16,203 bases of DNA from an uncultured Selenomonadales bacterium (GCA_947167555.1 CAMVIO010000018.1:1-16203), one strand, 5' to 3'; shown: positions 9,201-15,096, counted from the stretch's first letter. The notes: generated by a model from the sequence alone, not told the origin. Translations and numbers: made by a program.

Positions 9201-9493
9201 ATCTCGGCGTTGCTCTGCTCCATCAGCAAAAACGAATAGTCCTCGCCGTCCCGCGAGAAGCCGTTTTCCTCCTCGGATTCGCTTTTGCGGGTGGACATGC
9301 CGACAATCTTGACCTCCGGCAAAGCGCGGCGAATCATCGCGACACGCTCTTTCAGGGTGTCGCTGTCGGCGCCGGGGCTGCTGAAAAGAAGCAGCTTGCC
9401 GCCCTCGTTTTTGTACTCGGGCAGCCCCCGGATTTCCTCGATATAGGAGGAAAGCTCTTCCTCATTGTTCGTGATCAACGTTCTTTGCAGCAT
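6233..9493 (-). CDS. FIST-domain hybrid histidine kinase (FIST_N-FIST_C-HisKA-HATPase-REC-Hpt-REC)
   Basis: The protein has 1086 residues and no membrane segment, so it is cytoplasmic. Residues about 20-370 match the FIST_N/FIST_C sensor pair, seen in the LLFTAGVERE, GAQSGAAHPYICGSF and YREYLGVEPDEYF segments. FIST is a proposed small-ligand (amino acid) sensing domain. Then come HisKA with H441 (MMSHEIRTPINAILG), HATPase with N558, DTGVGI and GTGLGI, receiver 1 (about 690-812, D741 in LDHRMPGMDG), Hpt (about 845-945, H890 in IKVHSLKSMAKSIGA) and receiver 2 (970-1086, D1018 in LLDYEMPEMNG, lysine followed by threonine). It thus holds a full four-step relay in one chain, minus an output. A GTG at 9502 is in frame, but its only SD-like GAGGA (9504-9508) lies 1 nt away; the same GAGGA is 10 nt from the ATG at 9493, so I prefer the latter. 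It is divergent from ade. Confidence 0.94.
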   Translation of the reverse strand: MLQRTLITNNEEELSSYIEEIRGLPEYKNEGGKLLLFSSPGADSDTLKERVAMIRRALPEVKIVGMSTRKSESEEENGFSRDGEDYSFLLMEQSNAEILYYDCRKLSAEEAGRQFQGAIWGREDIAAILLFTAGVEREIDQFLTCLMNEDGGYEIPLLGAQSGAAHPYICGSFRDGDPDDRGIAIVVLYGSGLSVYYNYDMGWTPIGKEMKITGADGRTRVTAIDGRPPVDIYREYLGVEPDEYFIENVREFPFISRRGEHLVVRTPSGYDADGGISFIARVNEGDTVQLSYGNPRRLLEKTRLYAESMRTFAPQALFLVVCENRLRFLAEQAVSDVAAYRAIMPQSSWMRGYTAIMLDPKGGGIVNSAIVSVGLREGAASRWDASRSAVIPAEAQSAGAIPREQRLAMFLEKTTQELESMAVEANAANVAKSEFLSMMSHEIRTPINAILGMNEMILRESDEENVLTYAENAHAAGLSLLGIINEILDFSKIEAGKMEIVPQEYELASLVSDLVNLIRMKAEERGLSLYVKVAPDTPSRLVGDELRVKQIITNLLTNAVKYTEKGSVTLSIGYRKGTLSDMLLDVSVEDTGVGIREENIHKLFHAFDRIDAERTRKIEGTGLGINITQKLLKLMGSSLEVRSVFGAGSTFSFALPQKVANWSGIGDIGKALKRVSDKRAKRRTRFTAPNVRILVVDDAPMNIAVIAGLLKRTKIQVDTAESGAECIEKFAVKTYDLVFLDHRMPGMDGPETLGHLKKNFPAKLAETPVISLTANAMSGAREEYIALGFRDYLSKPVMAEELEAMLVRMLPSDKIVAEEATEDMAEEAPLPDWLSSVPLLDPDKGVQFCGGNSEYLEALSLFERSIKFHATEIERFWKAKDYGAYTIKVHSLKSMAKSIGATELSRLAAELEAAGKDGDADSIEAGTEALLVLYRSLSEPLAQIHSEEINDGTVTTVPMETDAVTTKRHTILLVDDDDDFLALTNRWLKKDYAVTAVNSGKKALAALEKEVPELLLLDYEMPEMNGAEVLRQIRANPKLKHLAVVFLTGTEDKNNVREAESLHPEGFLLKTMGKAGLLMGIAAFFD

Positions 9494-9503
9494 GCAATCC
9501 ACG

Positions 9504-9508
9504 TCCTC
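9504..9508 (-). promoter_or_regulatory. Ribosome binding site deciding the FIST kinase start
   Basis: GAGGA on the minus strand lies 10 nt before the ATG at 9493 but only 1 nt before the in-frame GTG at 9502. The GTG is therefore unlikely as the start. Confidence 0.5.
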
Positions 9509-9548
9509 GCCATCTGCCGTTTTGCGTCGTTTCTTCCTTTATTGGCCG

Positions 9549-9578
9549 TTGACAATATACAATATGTATTGATTGAAT
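9549..9578 (+). promoter_or_regulatory. Possible promoter of the ade operon
   Basis: A perfect TTGACA (9549-9554) is followed after 18 bp by TTGAAT (9573-9578), a 4 of 6 match to the -10. If used, the ade transcript has an untranslated leader of roughly 185 nt. The -10 is poor, so this is tentative. The minus-strand promoter of the FIST kinase must lie in the same AT-rich tract, but I cannot fix it. Confidence 0.35.
9553..9571. promoter_or_regulatory. 19-bp imperfect palindrome, candidate operator
   Basis: CAATATACAATATGTATTG is an imperfect dyad: 7 of 9 positions on each side are symmetric around 9562, with outer arms CAATA/TATTG exact. It overlaps the TTGACA box and lies between two divergent genes, where a regulator could control both ade and the FIST kinase. 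AT-rich sequence makes chance dyads common. Confidence 0.35.
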
Positions 9579-9596
9579 TTTATCATAAAACTTTCG

Positions 9597-9739
9597 TCCG
9601 CGCCACAAGGAAGTTGGGATTTGCGGCGCGGATGGCAGAATGCGGTAAATTTGCCGTTCTGATATGGCTGCATCACCAAAAAGAAGGAAATGGCAATGTG
9701 TGGCGACAGGGAAAGCAGGAACTTTTGCTTGTCCCGTCG
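9597..9739 (+). promoter_or_regulatory. Potentially structured 5' leader of ade
   Basis: Two separate stems can be drawn in the untranslated region. TCCGCGCC (9597-9604) pairs perfectly with GGCGCGGA (9625-9632) around a 20-nt loop. At 9704-9739, CGAC, GGGA and AGCA pair in order with TGCT, TCCC and GTCG around an 8-nt loop, with small bulges. This second stem ends 12 nt before the AGGAGG ribosome binding site. A weaker CAGAA/TTCTG pairing (9636-9640 with 9658-9662) lies between them. I do not see the conserved core of the purine riboswitch. There is no terminator T tract, so any control would more likely be at translation. Confidence 0.35.
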
Positions 9740-9768
9740 AAAATAATATTCAGGAGGAAGGTGTGTGG

Positions 9769-11511
9769 ATGACGGAAAAGGAAAAGCTAAAGCGTCGGAT
9801 TGACGTGGCGGCGGGAAGGGCGAAGGCGGATCTGCTCATTCGGGATTGCAGGATTGTCGATGTTTTCTCCGGAGAGGTCCTTCGCGGCGAGATTGCCGTT
9901 GCGGACGGTGTGATTGTCGGGATCGGCACGGACGGCTATGATGGGGAGAATGTTATTGACGCCGAGGGACGTTTCGCGGCGCCCGGCTTTATTGACGCGC
10001 ACATTCATATCGAATCCACATTCGTGAGCCCCGAGCAGTTGGGGCGGATGCTCGTGCCGCACGGAACCGCGACCATCATCGCGGATCCGCATGAGATAGC
10101 GAATGTCTGCGGCTTGGATGGTATACGCTATATGATGGAAGCGGCGAAAAGGACAAAGCTCAATATCGTTTATACGGTGCCGTCCTGCGTGCCCGCGACT
10201 CCTTTCGAGGATGCGGGTGCTTGCCTGGACGCGGCGGATATGCGGAAGCTTTTTTCGGACGAGCGGATGATCGGGCTGGGGGAATTCATGAATGTGCCCG
10301 GCGTCGTCCATGCGGAGGAGGCTGTGCTGGACAAACTGTTGCTGGCCCGGCGGACAGGAAAGCTTGTCGACGGACATTCGCCGATGGTGACGGGAAAATG
10401 GCTGAACGCTTACGCCGGTGTCGGCGTCGTCGGGGACCATGAATGCACGACTGCCAAGGAGGTGTGGGAGCGGATTTCCAGAGGGATGTACGTCATGCTA
10501 CGTGACGGCTCCGCATGCCATAATCTTCGTCCGCTACTCGCGACCGTGACGGAGGCGAACAGCCGCCGCTTCCTGCTTTGCTCGGATGACCGCCAGCCGA
10601 AAACTATCCTGCGCGAGGGGCATATTGACAATCACCTTCGCATCTGCGTCAAGGAAGGGCTGAATCCCGTCACGGCGATTCGGATGGCGACCCTGAACCC
10701 GGCGGAGGCCTTTCATCTTTTTGATCGGGGAGCGATCGCTCCGGGGCGGCGTGCGGATATCGTTCTGCTGGACGATCTGGAAGGCTTCCATGTGCATCGG
10801 ATGCTTATCGGCGGAGAGCTGGTCGCGGAGGAGGGGCTTTACTTGCCGGAGATTTCCCCGGCGGACGCTTCTGCCATGCACGGCAGCGTCAATGTAAAGG
10901 ATTTTTCCGTTCAGCGGCTGAAAGTCCGACTGGCAAGCGGACGGGCGCATGTAATCGGGATGCGGAAGGGCAGCCTGTTGACGGATAAGCTGGTGGTTCC
11001 GGTGAAAACTGACGCGGAAGGGGATTTCGTGTTTGATCCGGCGCAGGATATATGTAAGCTGGCCGTCGTCGAGCGACATCACGGGACGGGCCAGATCGGC
11101 GTGGGGCTTTTGGGCGGCTACGGCATCAAGAGGGGAGCGATTGCCATATCGGTGGCTCATGATTCGCATAATATCATCGCGGCAGGCGTGAGCAACGAGG
11201 AAATCGCTTTTGCGGTGGAATCGCTGATCGCGATGGAGGGCGGCATGGTCGTAGTCCGGTCGGGAGAAGTGCTTGCTTCGATGCCGCTGCCGATTGCCGG
11301 GTTGATGACGAGCGAAAGCGGCGAATGGGTAGAGGCGAGGCTGGCCGAGCTGCATGAGAAAGTGCGGCGGGAGCTCGGCGTCAGCGAGGGTGTCGAGCCC
11401 GTCATGGCGCTGACGTTTATGGCGCTTCCGGTTATCCCCGCGTTGAAGTTGACGGATCGTGGGCTTTTCGACTTTGAGAGCTTTGGCTTCTTGCCTTTGG
11501 AAGCGCCGTGA
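9769..11511 (+). CDS. ade: Adenine deaminase
   Basis: This 580-residue enzyme of the amidohydrolase superfamily (AdeC type) hydrolyses adenine to hypoxanthine and ammonia in purine salvage. Visible metal and active-site motifs in the expected order are H78-x-H80-x-E82 (DAHIHIES), DPHE with H108/E109, GEFMN with E172, DGHSP with H203, GDHECT with H224/E225, and CSDDR with D273. The C-terminal family block includes ISVAHDSHNIIAAG. Length is normal for the family. AGGAGG (9752-9757) precedes the ATG at 9769 by 11 nt. An in-frame GTG at 9763 has 5-nt spacing and is a possible alternative. The ATG at 9664 is in frame but has no ribosome binding site and would lie inside the leader. The dipeptidase gene follows 42 bp downstream on the same strand. 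Identity is certain at family level. Confidence 0.97.
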   Translation: MTEKEKLKRRIDVAAGRAKADLLIRDCRIVDVFSGEVLRGEIAVADGVIVGIGTDGYDGENVIDAEGRFAAPGFIDAHIHIESTFVSPEQLGRMLVPHGTATIIADPHEIANVCGLDGIRYMMEAAKRTKLNIVYTVPSCVPATPFEDAGACLDAADMRKLFSDERMIGLGEFMNVPGVVHAEEAVLDKLLLARRTGKLVDGHSPMVTGKWLNAYAGVGVVGDHECTTAKEVWERISRGMYVMLRDGSACHNLRPLLATVTEANSRRFLLCSDDRQPKTILREGHIDNHLRICVKEGLNPVTAIRMATLNPAEAFHLFDRGAIAPGRRADIVLLDDLEGFHVHRMLIGGELVAEEGLYLPEISPADASAMHGSVNVKDFSVQRLKVRLASGRAHVIGMRKGSLLTDKLVVPVKTDAEGDFVFDPAQDICKLAVVERHHGTGQIGVGLLGGYGIKRGAIAISVAHDSHNIIAAGVSNEEIAFAVESLIAMEGGMVVVRSGEVLASMPLPIAGLMTSESGEWVEARLAELHEKVRRELGVSEGVEPVMALTFMALPVIPALKLTDRGLFDFESFGFLPLEAP

Positions 11512-11553
11512 GTTTTGTTTGGTAATTCATTTATGACAAGGGGGAGAATGACT

Positions 11554-12312
11554 ATGAAAAAAATATTTGCGGCGTTGCTGATAACGATGATGTTGGTTTT
11601 TGCAACGGTGGGGAACGCGTCCGAGGCAGGGAAAAGCGTTTCGCCCGATGATCCCTCGGGCTTCGTGGAGCTGGCAGAGGCAGTGCCCGATGTGATCTTG
11701 GAAATCCGCTATTATTCCACCTACAATTTCGTCGGTGACCGCATTGACGGATATGAAGTTCCCTGCGTCCTGATGACGCGGGAAGCGGCGGCGGCTTTGA
11801 AGGCGGTTTCGGATGACGTGATTGCGCAGGGATACCGTTTGAAGGTCTACGACGCTTACCGTCCGCAGATGGCAGTCGATCATTTTGTGCGCTGGGCGGA
11901 GGATCTGGAAGATACCCGCATGAAACCCTATTTTTATCCGCATGAGAACAAGGACGTGCTTTTCGAGAAAGGCTACATTGCCGCCAAATCAGGTCACAGC
12001 CGGGGAAGCACGTTAGACCTGACGCTGTTCGACATGGCGACGGGCAAGGAATTGGACATGGGCGGCACTTTCGACTATTTCGGCATCGAGAGTCATCCTG
12101 ATTGGTGCGGCAATCCTGACACACGAAAGTACGAAAGAAAAGCTGAGGGGGGAATCACTGAGGCGCAGTTCAAAAACCGAATGATTCTCCGCGCGGCGAT
12201 GCTTCGTCACGGCTTCAAGCCGCTCGATGAGGAATGGTGGCATTTCACGCTGAAGGACGAGCCGTATCCCGATACTTATTTCACGTTTCCGGTGCAGAGG
12301 CTGGAAAAATAA
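11554..12312 (+). CDS. Secreted VanX-type D-alanyl-D-alanine dipeptidase
   Basis: The protein has 252 residues and belongs to the M15D zinc peptidase family. The N-terminus (MKKIFAALLITMMLVFATVG) is a signal peptide with a cleavage region near residues 22-25, so it acts outside the cytoplasm. This is unlike VanX of vancomycin-resistance operons, which is cytoplasmic. Family motifs are R103 in YDAYRP, zinc ligands H148 and D155 in SGHSRGSTLDLTL, and catalytic E227 with ligand H230 in EEWWHF. It should hydrolyse D-Ala-D-Ala-like dipeptides, most plausibly in peptidoglycan turnover or nutrition. No vanH/vanA/vanR/vanS genes are nearby, so resistance is not implied. The ATG at 11554 follows AGGGGG (11539-11544) by 9 nt; an ATG at 11548 is too close, and earlier in-frame starts (TTG 11515, ATG 11533) precede it. 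It probably shares the ade transcript. Confidence 0.92.
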   Translation: MKKIFAALLITMMLVFATVGNASEAGKSVSPDDPSGFVELAEAVPDVILEIRYYSTYNFVGDRIDGYEVPCVLMTREAAAALKAVSDDVIAQGYRLKVYDAYRPQMAVDHFVRWAEDLEDTRMKPYFYPHENKDVLFEKGYIAAKSGHSRGSTLDLTLFDMATGKELDMGGTFDYFGIESHPDWCGNPDTRKYERKAEGGITEAQFKNRMILRAAMLRHGFKPLDEEWWHFTLKDEPYPDTYFTFPVQRLEK

Positions 12313-12320
12313 GGAGACTG

Positions 12321-12364
12321 AAAAGCCCCCATATCCATTCACCAAATGGATATGGGGGCTAAAA
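12321..12364. terminator. Strong bidirectional terminator with 16-bp perfect stem
   Basis: Arms 12324-12339 and 12345-12360 are perfectly complementary (AGCCCCCATATCCATT and its reverse complement) around the loop CACCA. Rightward, the U tract is broken (CTAAAATTTT); leftward, the stem is followed by TTTT. It lies 11 nt after the dipeptidase stop and 29 nt after the LCP stop on the other strand, so it separates two converging units. Confidence 0.88.
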
Positions 12365-12389
12365 TTTTGCACTTCATTTGCCGGTAGTG

Positions 12390-13814
12390 TTAGTTCCCTT
12401 TGCTTCCGGCTGTGCTCGGGGACGGAATCCTGGTCGGCGCCGGGTTCCTCGGAGCGGCAGGCGGAGTGGGAGTCGTCGGCTTGACCACAGGTTCTGTTTC
12501 GTCGCGTTCGTCAGACGTCGGCGTCGTGGTTGTCGACGGTTTCGTTCCGGGGGTCGTTCTCGTGTCGTCGGATTCCTCGCCGCGAGAAGTGTTGTCTGTC
12601 TCCGTCGTCTGCGTATCCGGTTTCGCAGGCGTCGTCGTCGGGCGTGTCCTGTCATCATCGGAGCCTTTGCCGGTCCTCGGGGACGTCGGCGACGTCACGC
12701 TGTCGCGATCGTTTTCGTTTGCCTTCGGCGGTTTCGAGCCTTCGCGGATGAGACGCCCAATCGTGTTGTCGTCTTCCGGCACTTCCTTGGCGTTGGCCGG
12801 GATAGACGCCGCGTAGGCGGAAGCGTCGCGCTCCATTTCGGTTTTCGCGTTTCCGCTGATCGTGATGCCGAGCATATCGGCCATTTCCTCGCGGGTGTCG
12901 TAAAGGTCGGGAATCCAATAGCTGATCTCGTCGATGTAAACCGGACGCCCCGAGACCATTTTCGTATTCAGCCCGTTCGACTGCGCTTCCTTCAGCGCGC
13001 CGGCAAGCTCCAGGCATTGCCGGAAGGAAAGGTCGGTTTCCACCGAACCCATGACTTCGCGGATAATATTCGGCAGACGGGGAATGATCGAGGGCGACAT
13101 GACTTGGTCCATTACGGCTTTCATGAATTTTTGCTGCCGTTCGATGCGCCCGATATCGCCTTCCTCGTCGCGGTAACGGACATAGGTGATCGCCGTTGCG
13201 CCGTCCATGTGCTGCGGCCCCGGATAGAGGTCGATGACAAGGCCGCCGTCGTCATCCCATTCGTCGACATATTCCATGCGTTTTTCCACGTCGATGTCCA
13301 CGCCGCCGATGGCGTCGATGATGCGCTTGAATGCGGGCACCTTGATCAGGACATAATGGTCTACCGGCGTGTCGAGGAATTCCTCGACGGTGTCCTGTGT
13401 CAGATTATGGCCGCCGAGAGAATAAGCGACGTTGATCTTGTCGTAGCCGTAGCCGGGGACGTGGACGCGGGTGTCACGCGGGATTGAGAGAAGCGAAGCG
13501 CTCTTTTTCTTCGGGTCGACGGTGGCCAGCATCAGCGTGTCGGAGCGGCCTACGTCGTCTTTGCGTTCGTCGACGCCCATGATCATCACGGTAGTCTTAT
13601 CTTTCGCGACCAGCAGCGCTTCCGTCGGCTGGTACGGGCGGGGCTCCGTGCGGATACGTTTTTCCGGCTTGTCAAAGAGACTCGACGAGGCGTAGTAAAA
13701 ACCCGCGCCGATACCCGCCGCGAGGAATACGATCACGAGCGCCCAGATCCAAAGGGAATAATCATGCTTCTTGCTATGGGCAGGTTTATGTTTTGGGTTT
13801 TTCTTCTTGCTCAA
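12390..13814 (-). CDS. LytR-CpsA-Psr (LCP) family cell-envelope protein with long Thr/Pro/Asp-rich tail
   Basis: The protein has 474 residues. A short basic N-terminus and one membrane helix (about 21-43) are followed by an LCP domain (about 73-240) outside the membrane. Canonical residues are visible: D82 (GVDER), R90 and D92 (GRSDTLML), R113 and D114 (SIPRDT), and R215, D220, R223 and R226 in the YRDEEGDIGRIERQQ segment. LCP proteins transfer polyprenyl-pyrophosphate-linked glycopolymers onto peptidoglycan or proteins; the polymer here is unknown. Residues about 360-474 are a low-complexity tail rich in T, P, D, S and charged residues, probably disordered. The start is TTG: AAAGGAAG (13821-13828) is well placed, and no ATG fits. 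It is the last gene after alkA and ogt, 33 bp after the ogt stop, so it is probably cotranscribed with these unrelated repair genes. Confidence 0.94.
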   Translation of the reverse strand: MSKKKNPKHKPAHSKKHDYSLWIWALVIVFLAAGIGAGFYYASSSLFDKPEKRIRTEPRPYQPTEALLVAKDKTTVMIMGVDERKDDVGRSDTLMLATVDPKKKSASLLSIPRDTRVHVPGYGYDKINVAYSLGGHNLTQDTVEEFLDTPVDHYVLIKVPAFKRIIDAIGGVDIDVEKRMEYVDEWDDDGGLVIDLYPGPQHMDGATAITYVRYRDEEGDIGRIERQQKFMKAVMDQVMSPSIIPRLPNIIREVMGSVETDLSFRQCLELAGALKEAQSNGLNTKMVSGRPVYIDEISYWIPDLYDTREEMADMLGITISGNAKTEMERDASAYAASIPANAKEVPEDDNTIGRLIREGSKPPKANENDRDSVTSPTSPRTGKGSDDDRTRPTTTPAKPDTQTTETDNTSRGEESDDTRTTPGTKPSTTTTPTSDERDETEPVVKPTTPTPPAAPRNPAPTRIPSPSTAGSKGN

Positions 13815-13820
13815 TGCGCT

Positions 13821-13828
13821 CTTCCTTT
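13821..13828 (-). promoter_or_regulatory. Ribosome binding site supporting the TTG start of the LCP gene
   Basis: AAAGGAAG on the minus strand lies 6 nt before the TTG at 13814. No in-frame ATG occurs near it, so TTG is the likely start. Confidence 0.65.
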
Positions 13829-13847
13829 ATGCACAAAATTTTTTTCA

Positions 13848-14348
13848 TTAAATCATTCTTTCCTCTAAAAAGGCTGAAAAATTGATTCCCTCTAACGTCA
13901 AAAGCCGGGCTTTTTTGTCAAGGCCGCCGCCGTAGCCGGTCAGGCTGCCGTCCGCGCCGATCACACGGTGGCAGGGGACAATCAGCGCGATCGGGTTGCG
14001 TCCCACCGCGCCGCCGACGGCTTGCGCTGCCATGCGTCGGATACCGCGCCGTTTGGCAAGTTCTTTCGCCAATGCGCCGTAGGTCGTCGTCTTCCCGAAT
14101 GGAATATCGAGCAGGAGCCGCCAGACTTCCATTTGAAATGGCGTGCCGAGATAATGAAGCGGCGGCGTGAATCCCGGATTTTGCCCCGAAAAATAAATAT
14201 CGAGCCAGCGCCCTGTTTCCCGCAGGATTGGATGGCCGTTGGAAACGGCGTCCTTTTTTTCGGCGAAGCCGAGCATTGTCAGGCCTTCGTCATCGGCGGC
14301 CAGCAGGATATTTCCCAATGGTGAGACATAATTCGCGAAACAGGTCAT
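13848..14348 (-). CDS. ogt: Methylated-DNA-[protein]-cysteine S-methyltransferase
   Basis: This 166-residue suicide repair enzyme moves alkyl groups from O6-alkylguanine or O4-alkylthymine in DNA onto its own cysteine. The active-site PCHRV motif carries C126. The conserved C-terminal block (TPFQMEVWRLLLDIPFGKTTTYGALAKEL, quoted here in part: FQMEVWRLLLDIPFG) and the GYGGGLDKKARLLTLE end fit the Ogt type, and the length is normal. The ATG at 14348 overlaps the stop of the upstream glycosylase gene by 4 bp (ATGA), which indicates translational coupling. There is no N-terminal Ada-type regulatory domain, so there is no evidence of adaptive self-regulation. Confidence 0.96.
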   Translation of the reverse strand: MTCFANYVSPLGNILLAADDEGLTMLGFAEKKDAVSNGHPILRETGRWLDIYFSGQNPGFTPPLHYLGTPFQMEVWRLLLDIPFGKTTTYGALAKELAKRRGIRRMAAQAVGGAVGRNPIALIVPCHRVIGADGSLTGYGGGLDKKARLLTLEGINFSAFLEERMI

Positions 14349-15007
14349 GACTTTTTACTCCGGTTCTTTTCCGCAGGATCGGTCATATCGGGGAGCGCGC
14401 CGCCGGATACCGCCCAGAGGTACAGGCTTGCAACGCTGCAGTGAGGAGAGAAACGGCGGCGATACCGCTCGAACCGTTCCCTCGGAATTTCCCGGTGCCG
14501 ATAGACCATGCGGAGTCCGCGCTGGATTGCGAGGTCGCCGAAGCTCAGTATGTCAGGACGTTCAAGGCAAAACAGCAGGATCATTTCCGCCGTCCAGACG
14601 CCGACGCCGGAAAGCGATGAAAGGGCGGCGATTGCTTCCGTGTCGTTCATTTTTTTCAGCGCCGCAAGACGGAAATCCCCGCTTCCGACTTTCCGAGCAA
14701 AGTCCGTGATATATGCCGCCTTGCGGAAACTCATGCCGAAGGAATGCAGTTTCTCCTCGCCCGCGTCCAGTACCGCCGCCGCGTCCACTGTGCCGAGACC
14801 CGACGAGAGCCTGCCCCAGACGGCGGCCAACGCCTTGTTGGAAATTTGCTGGCCGACGATATGACGGACGACGGCGGAAAACAGATCCGTATCCAGTTGC
14901 CTCCGGATCGGTCCAACCGCGTCGATGATTGCCGCGAGCCTCTTGTCTCTCGATTTCAGATACGCGATTTCTTTTTCGCCGTAACGAAAAAATTTCGTCC
15001 TGCTCAT
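14345..15007 (-). CDS. alkA: DNA-3-methyladenine glycosylase II-like (HhH-GPD family)
   Basis: The protein has 220 residues and no iron-sulfur cysteine loop. A QQIS segment (HIVGQQISNKA) is followed by a helix-hairpin-helix at about 130-146 (LSGVGVWTAEMILLF) and the catalytic aspartate D158 in SFGDLAIQRGL. These are hallmarks of AlkA-type monofunctional glycosylases, which excise alkylated purines and start base-excision repair. It is shorter than E. coli AlkA and lacks most of that protein's N-terminal domain, so it is nearer the compact type. The ATG at 15007 is preceded by GGAGG about 8 nt upstream and a good promoter. The frame continues open upstream of it, but that part has no start with a ribosome binding site and crosses the promoter. 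It is coupled to ogt, and the pair form an alkylation-repair unit. Confidence 0.93.
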   Translation of the reverse strand: MSRTKFFRYGEKEIAYLKSRDKRLAAIIDAVGPIRRQLDTDLFSAVVRHIVGQQISNKALAAVWGRLSSGLGTVDAAAVLDAGEEKLHSFGMSFRKAAYITDFARKVGSGDFRLAALKKMNDTEAIAALSSLSGVGVWTAEMILLFCLERPDILSFGDLAIQRGLRMVYRHREIPRERFERYRRRFSPHCSVASLYLWAVSGGALPDMTDPAEKNRSKKS

Positions 15008-15034
15008 ATCTGTTCCCTCCTCATCGCTTTTGCA

Positions 15035-15063
15035 ATTATAGCATACAAAATTTGACGATACAA
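15035..15063 (-). promoter_or_regulatory. Predicted promoter of the alkA-ogt-LCP operon
   Basis: On the minus strand, TTGTAT (15063-15058), a 17-bp spacer and a perfect TATAAT (15040-15035) with an extended TGC just upstream form a strong housekeeping-type promoter. The leader is about 20 nt to the ATG at 15007. Confidence 0.7.
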
Positions 15064-15065
15064 AG

Positions 15066-15096
15066 AACCACGCCGCTCTTTTTCGCGGCGCGGTTT
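15066..15096. other. GC-rich dyad between two divergent promoters
   Basis: CCACGCCGC (15068-15076) and GCGGCGCGG (15085-15093) pair around an 8-nt T-rich loop with a single mismatch; in RNA of the minus strand that mismatch becomes a G-U pair. TTTT follows on the plus strand. It could be a weak terminator insulating the divergent promoters, or an operator overlapping the -35 region of the PAS-like gene. Confidence 0.4.

Noticed and set aside
4598..9493. Recent tandem duplication of kinase tail DNA
   Set aside because: The paralogous REC and Hpt domains are clearly diverged in protein sequence and lie on opposite strands; there is no long nucleotide repeat suggesting a recent event.
9664..9768. 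In-frame upstream extension of adenine deaminase from ATG 9664
   Set aside because: There is no ribosome binding site, the composition is unlike the family, and it begins before AGGAGG at 9752-9757, which fits ATG 9769.
9597..9768. Purine riboswitch upstream of ade
   Set aside because: The conserved loop and junction sequences of the purine riboswitch are not visible, so only an unspecified structured leader is reported.
6305..9772. A plus-strand open frame of 1155 codons antisense to the FIST kinase, with similar long antisense frames at 10-2019 and 2245-4446
   Set aside because: The translations are rich in H, R, D and V with no domain pattern, and lie opposite clear kinase genes. High GC at codon third positions removes stops from the antisense frame, so they are shadows.
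11554..12312. Vancomycin-resistance determinant
   Set aside because: The protein has VanX catalytic motifs but carries a signal peptide, and no other van gene is present; a housekeeping role is more likely.
12378..13487. Plus-strand open frame of 369 codons opposite the LCP gene, starting with an Arg/Gly-rich stretch
   Set aside because: The Arg-rich part is the antisense of the Thr/Pro/Asp-rich tail. The minus-strand frame has full LCP motifs and a ribosome binding site.
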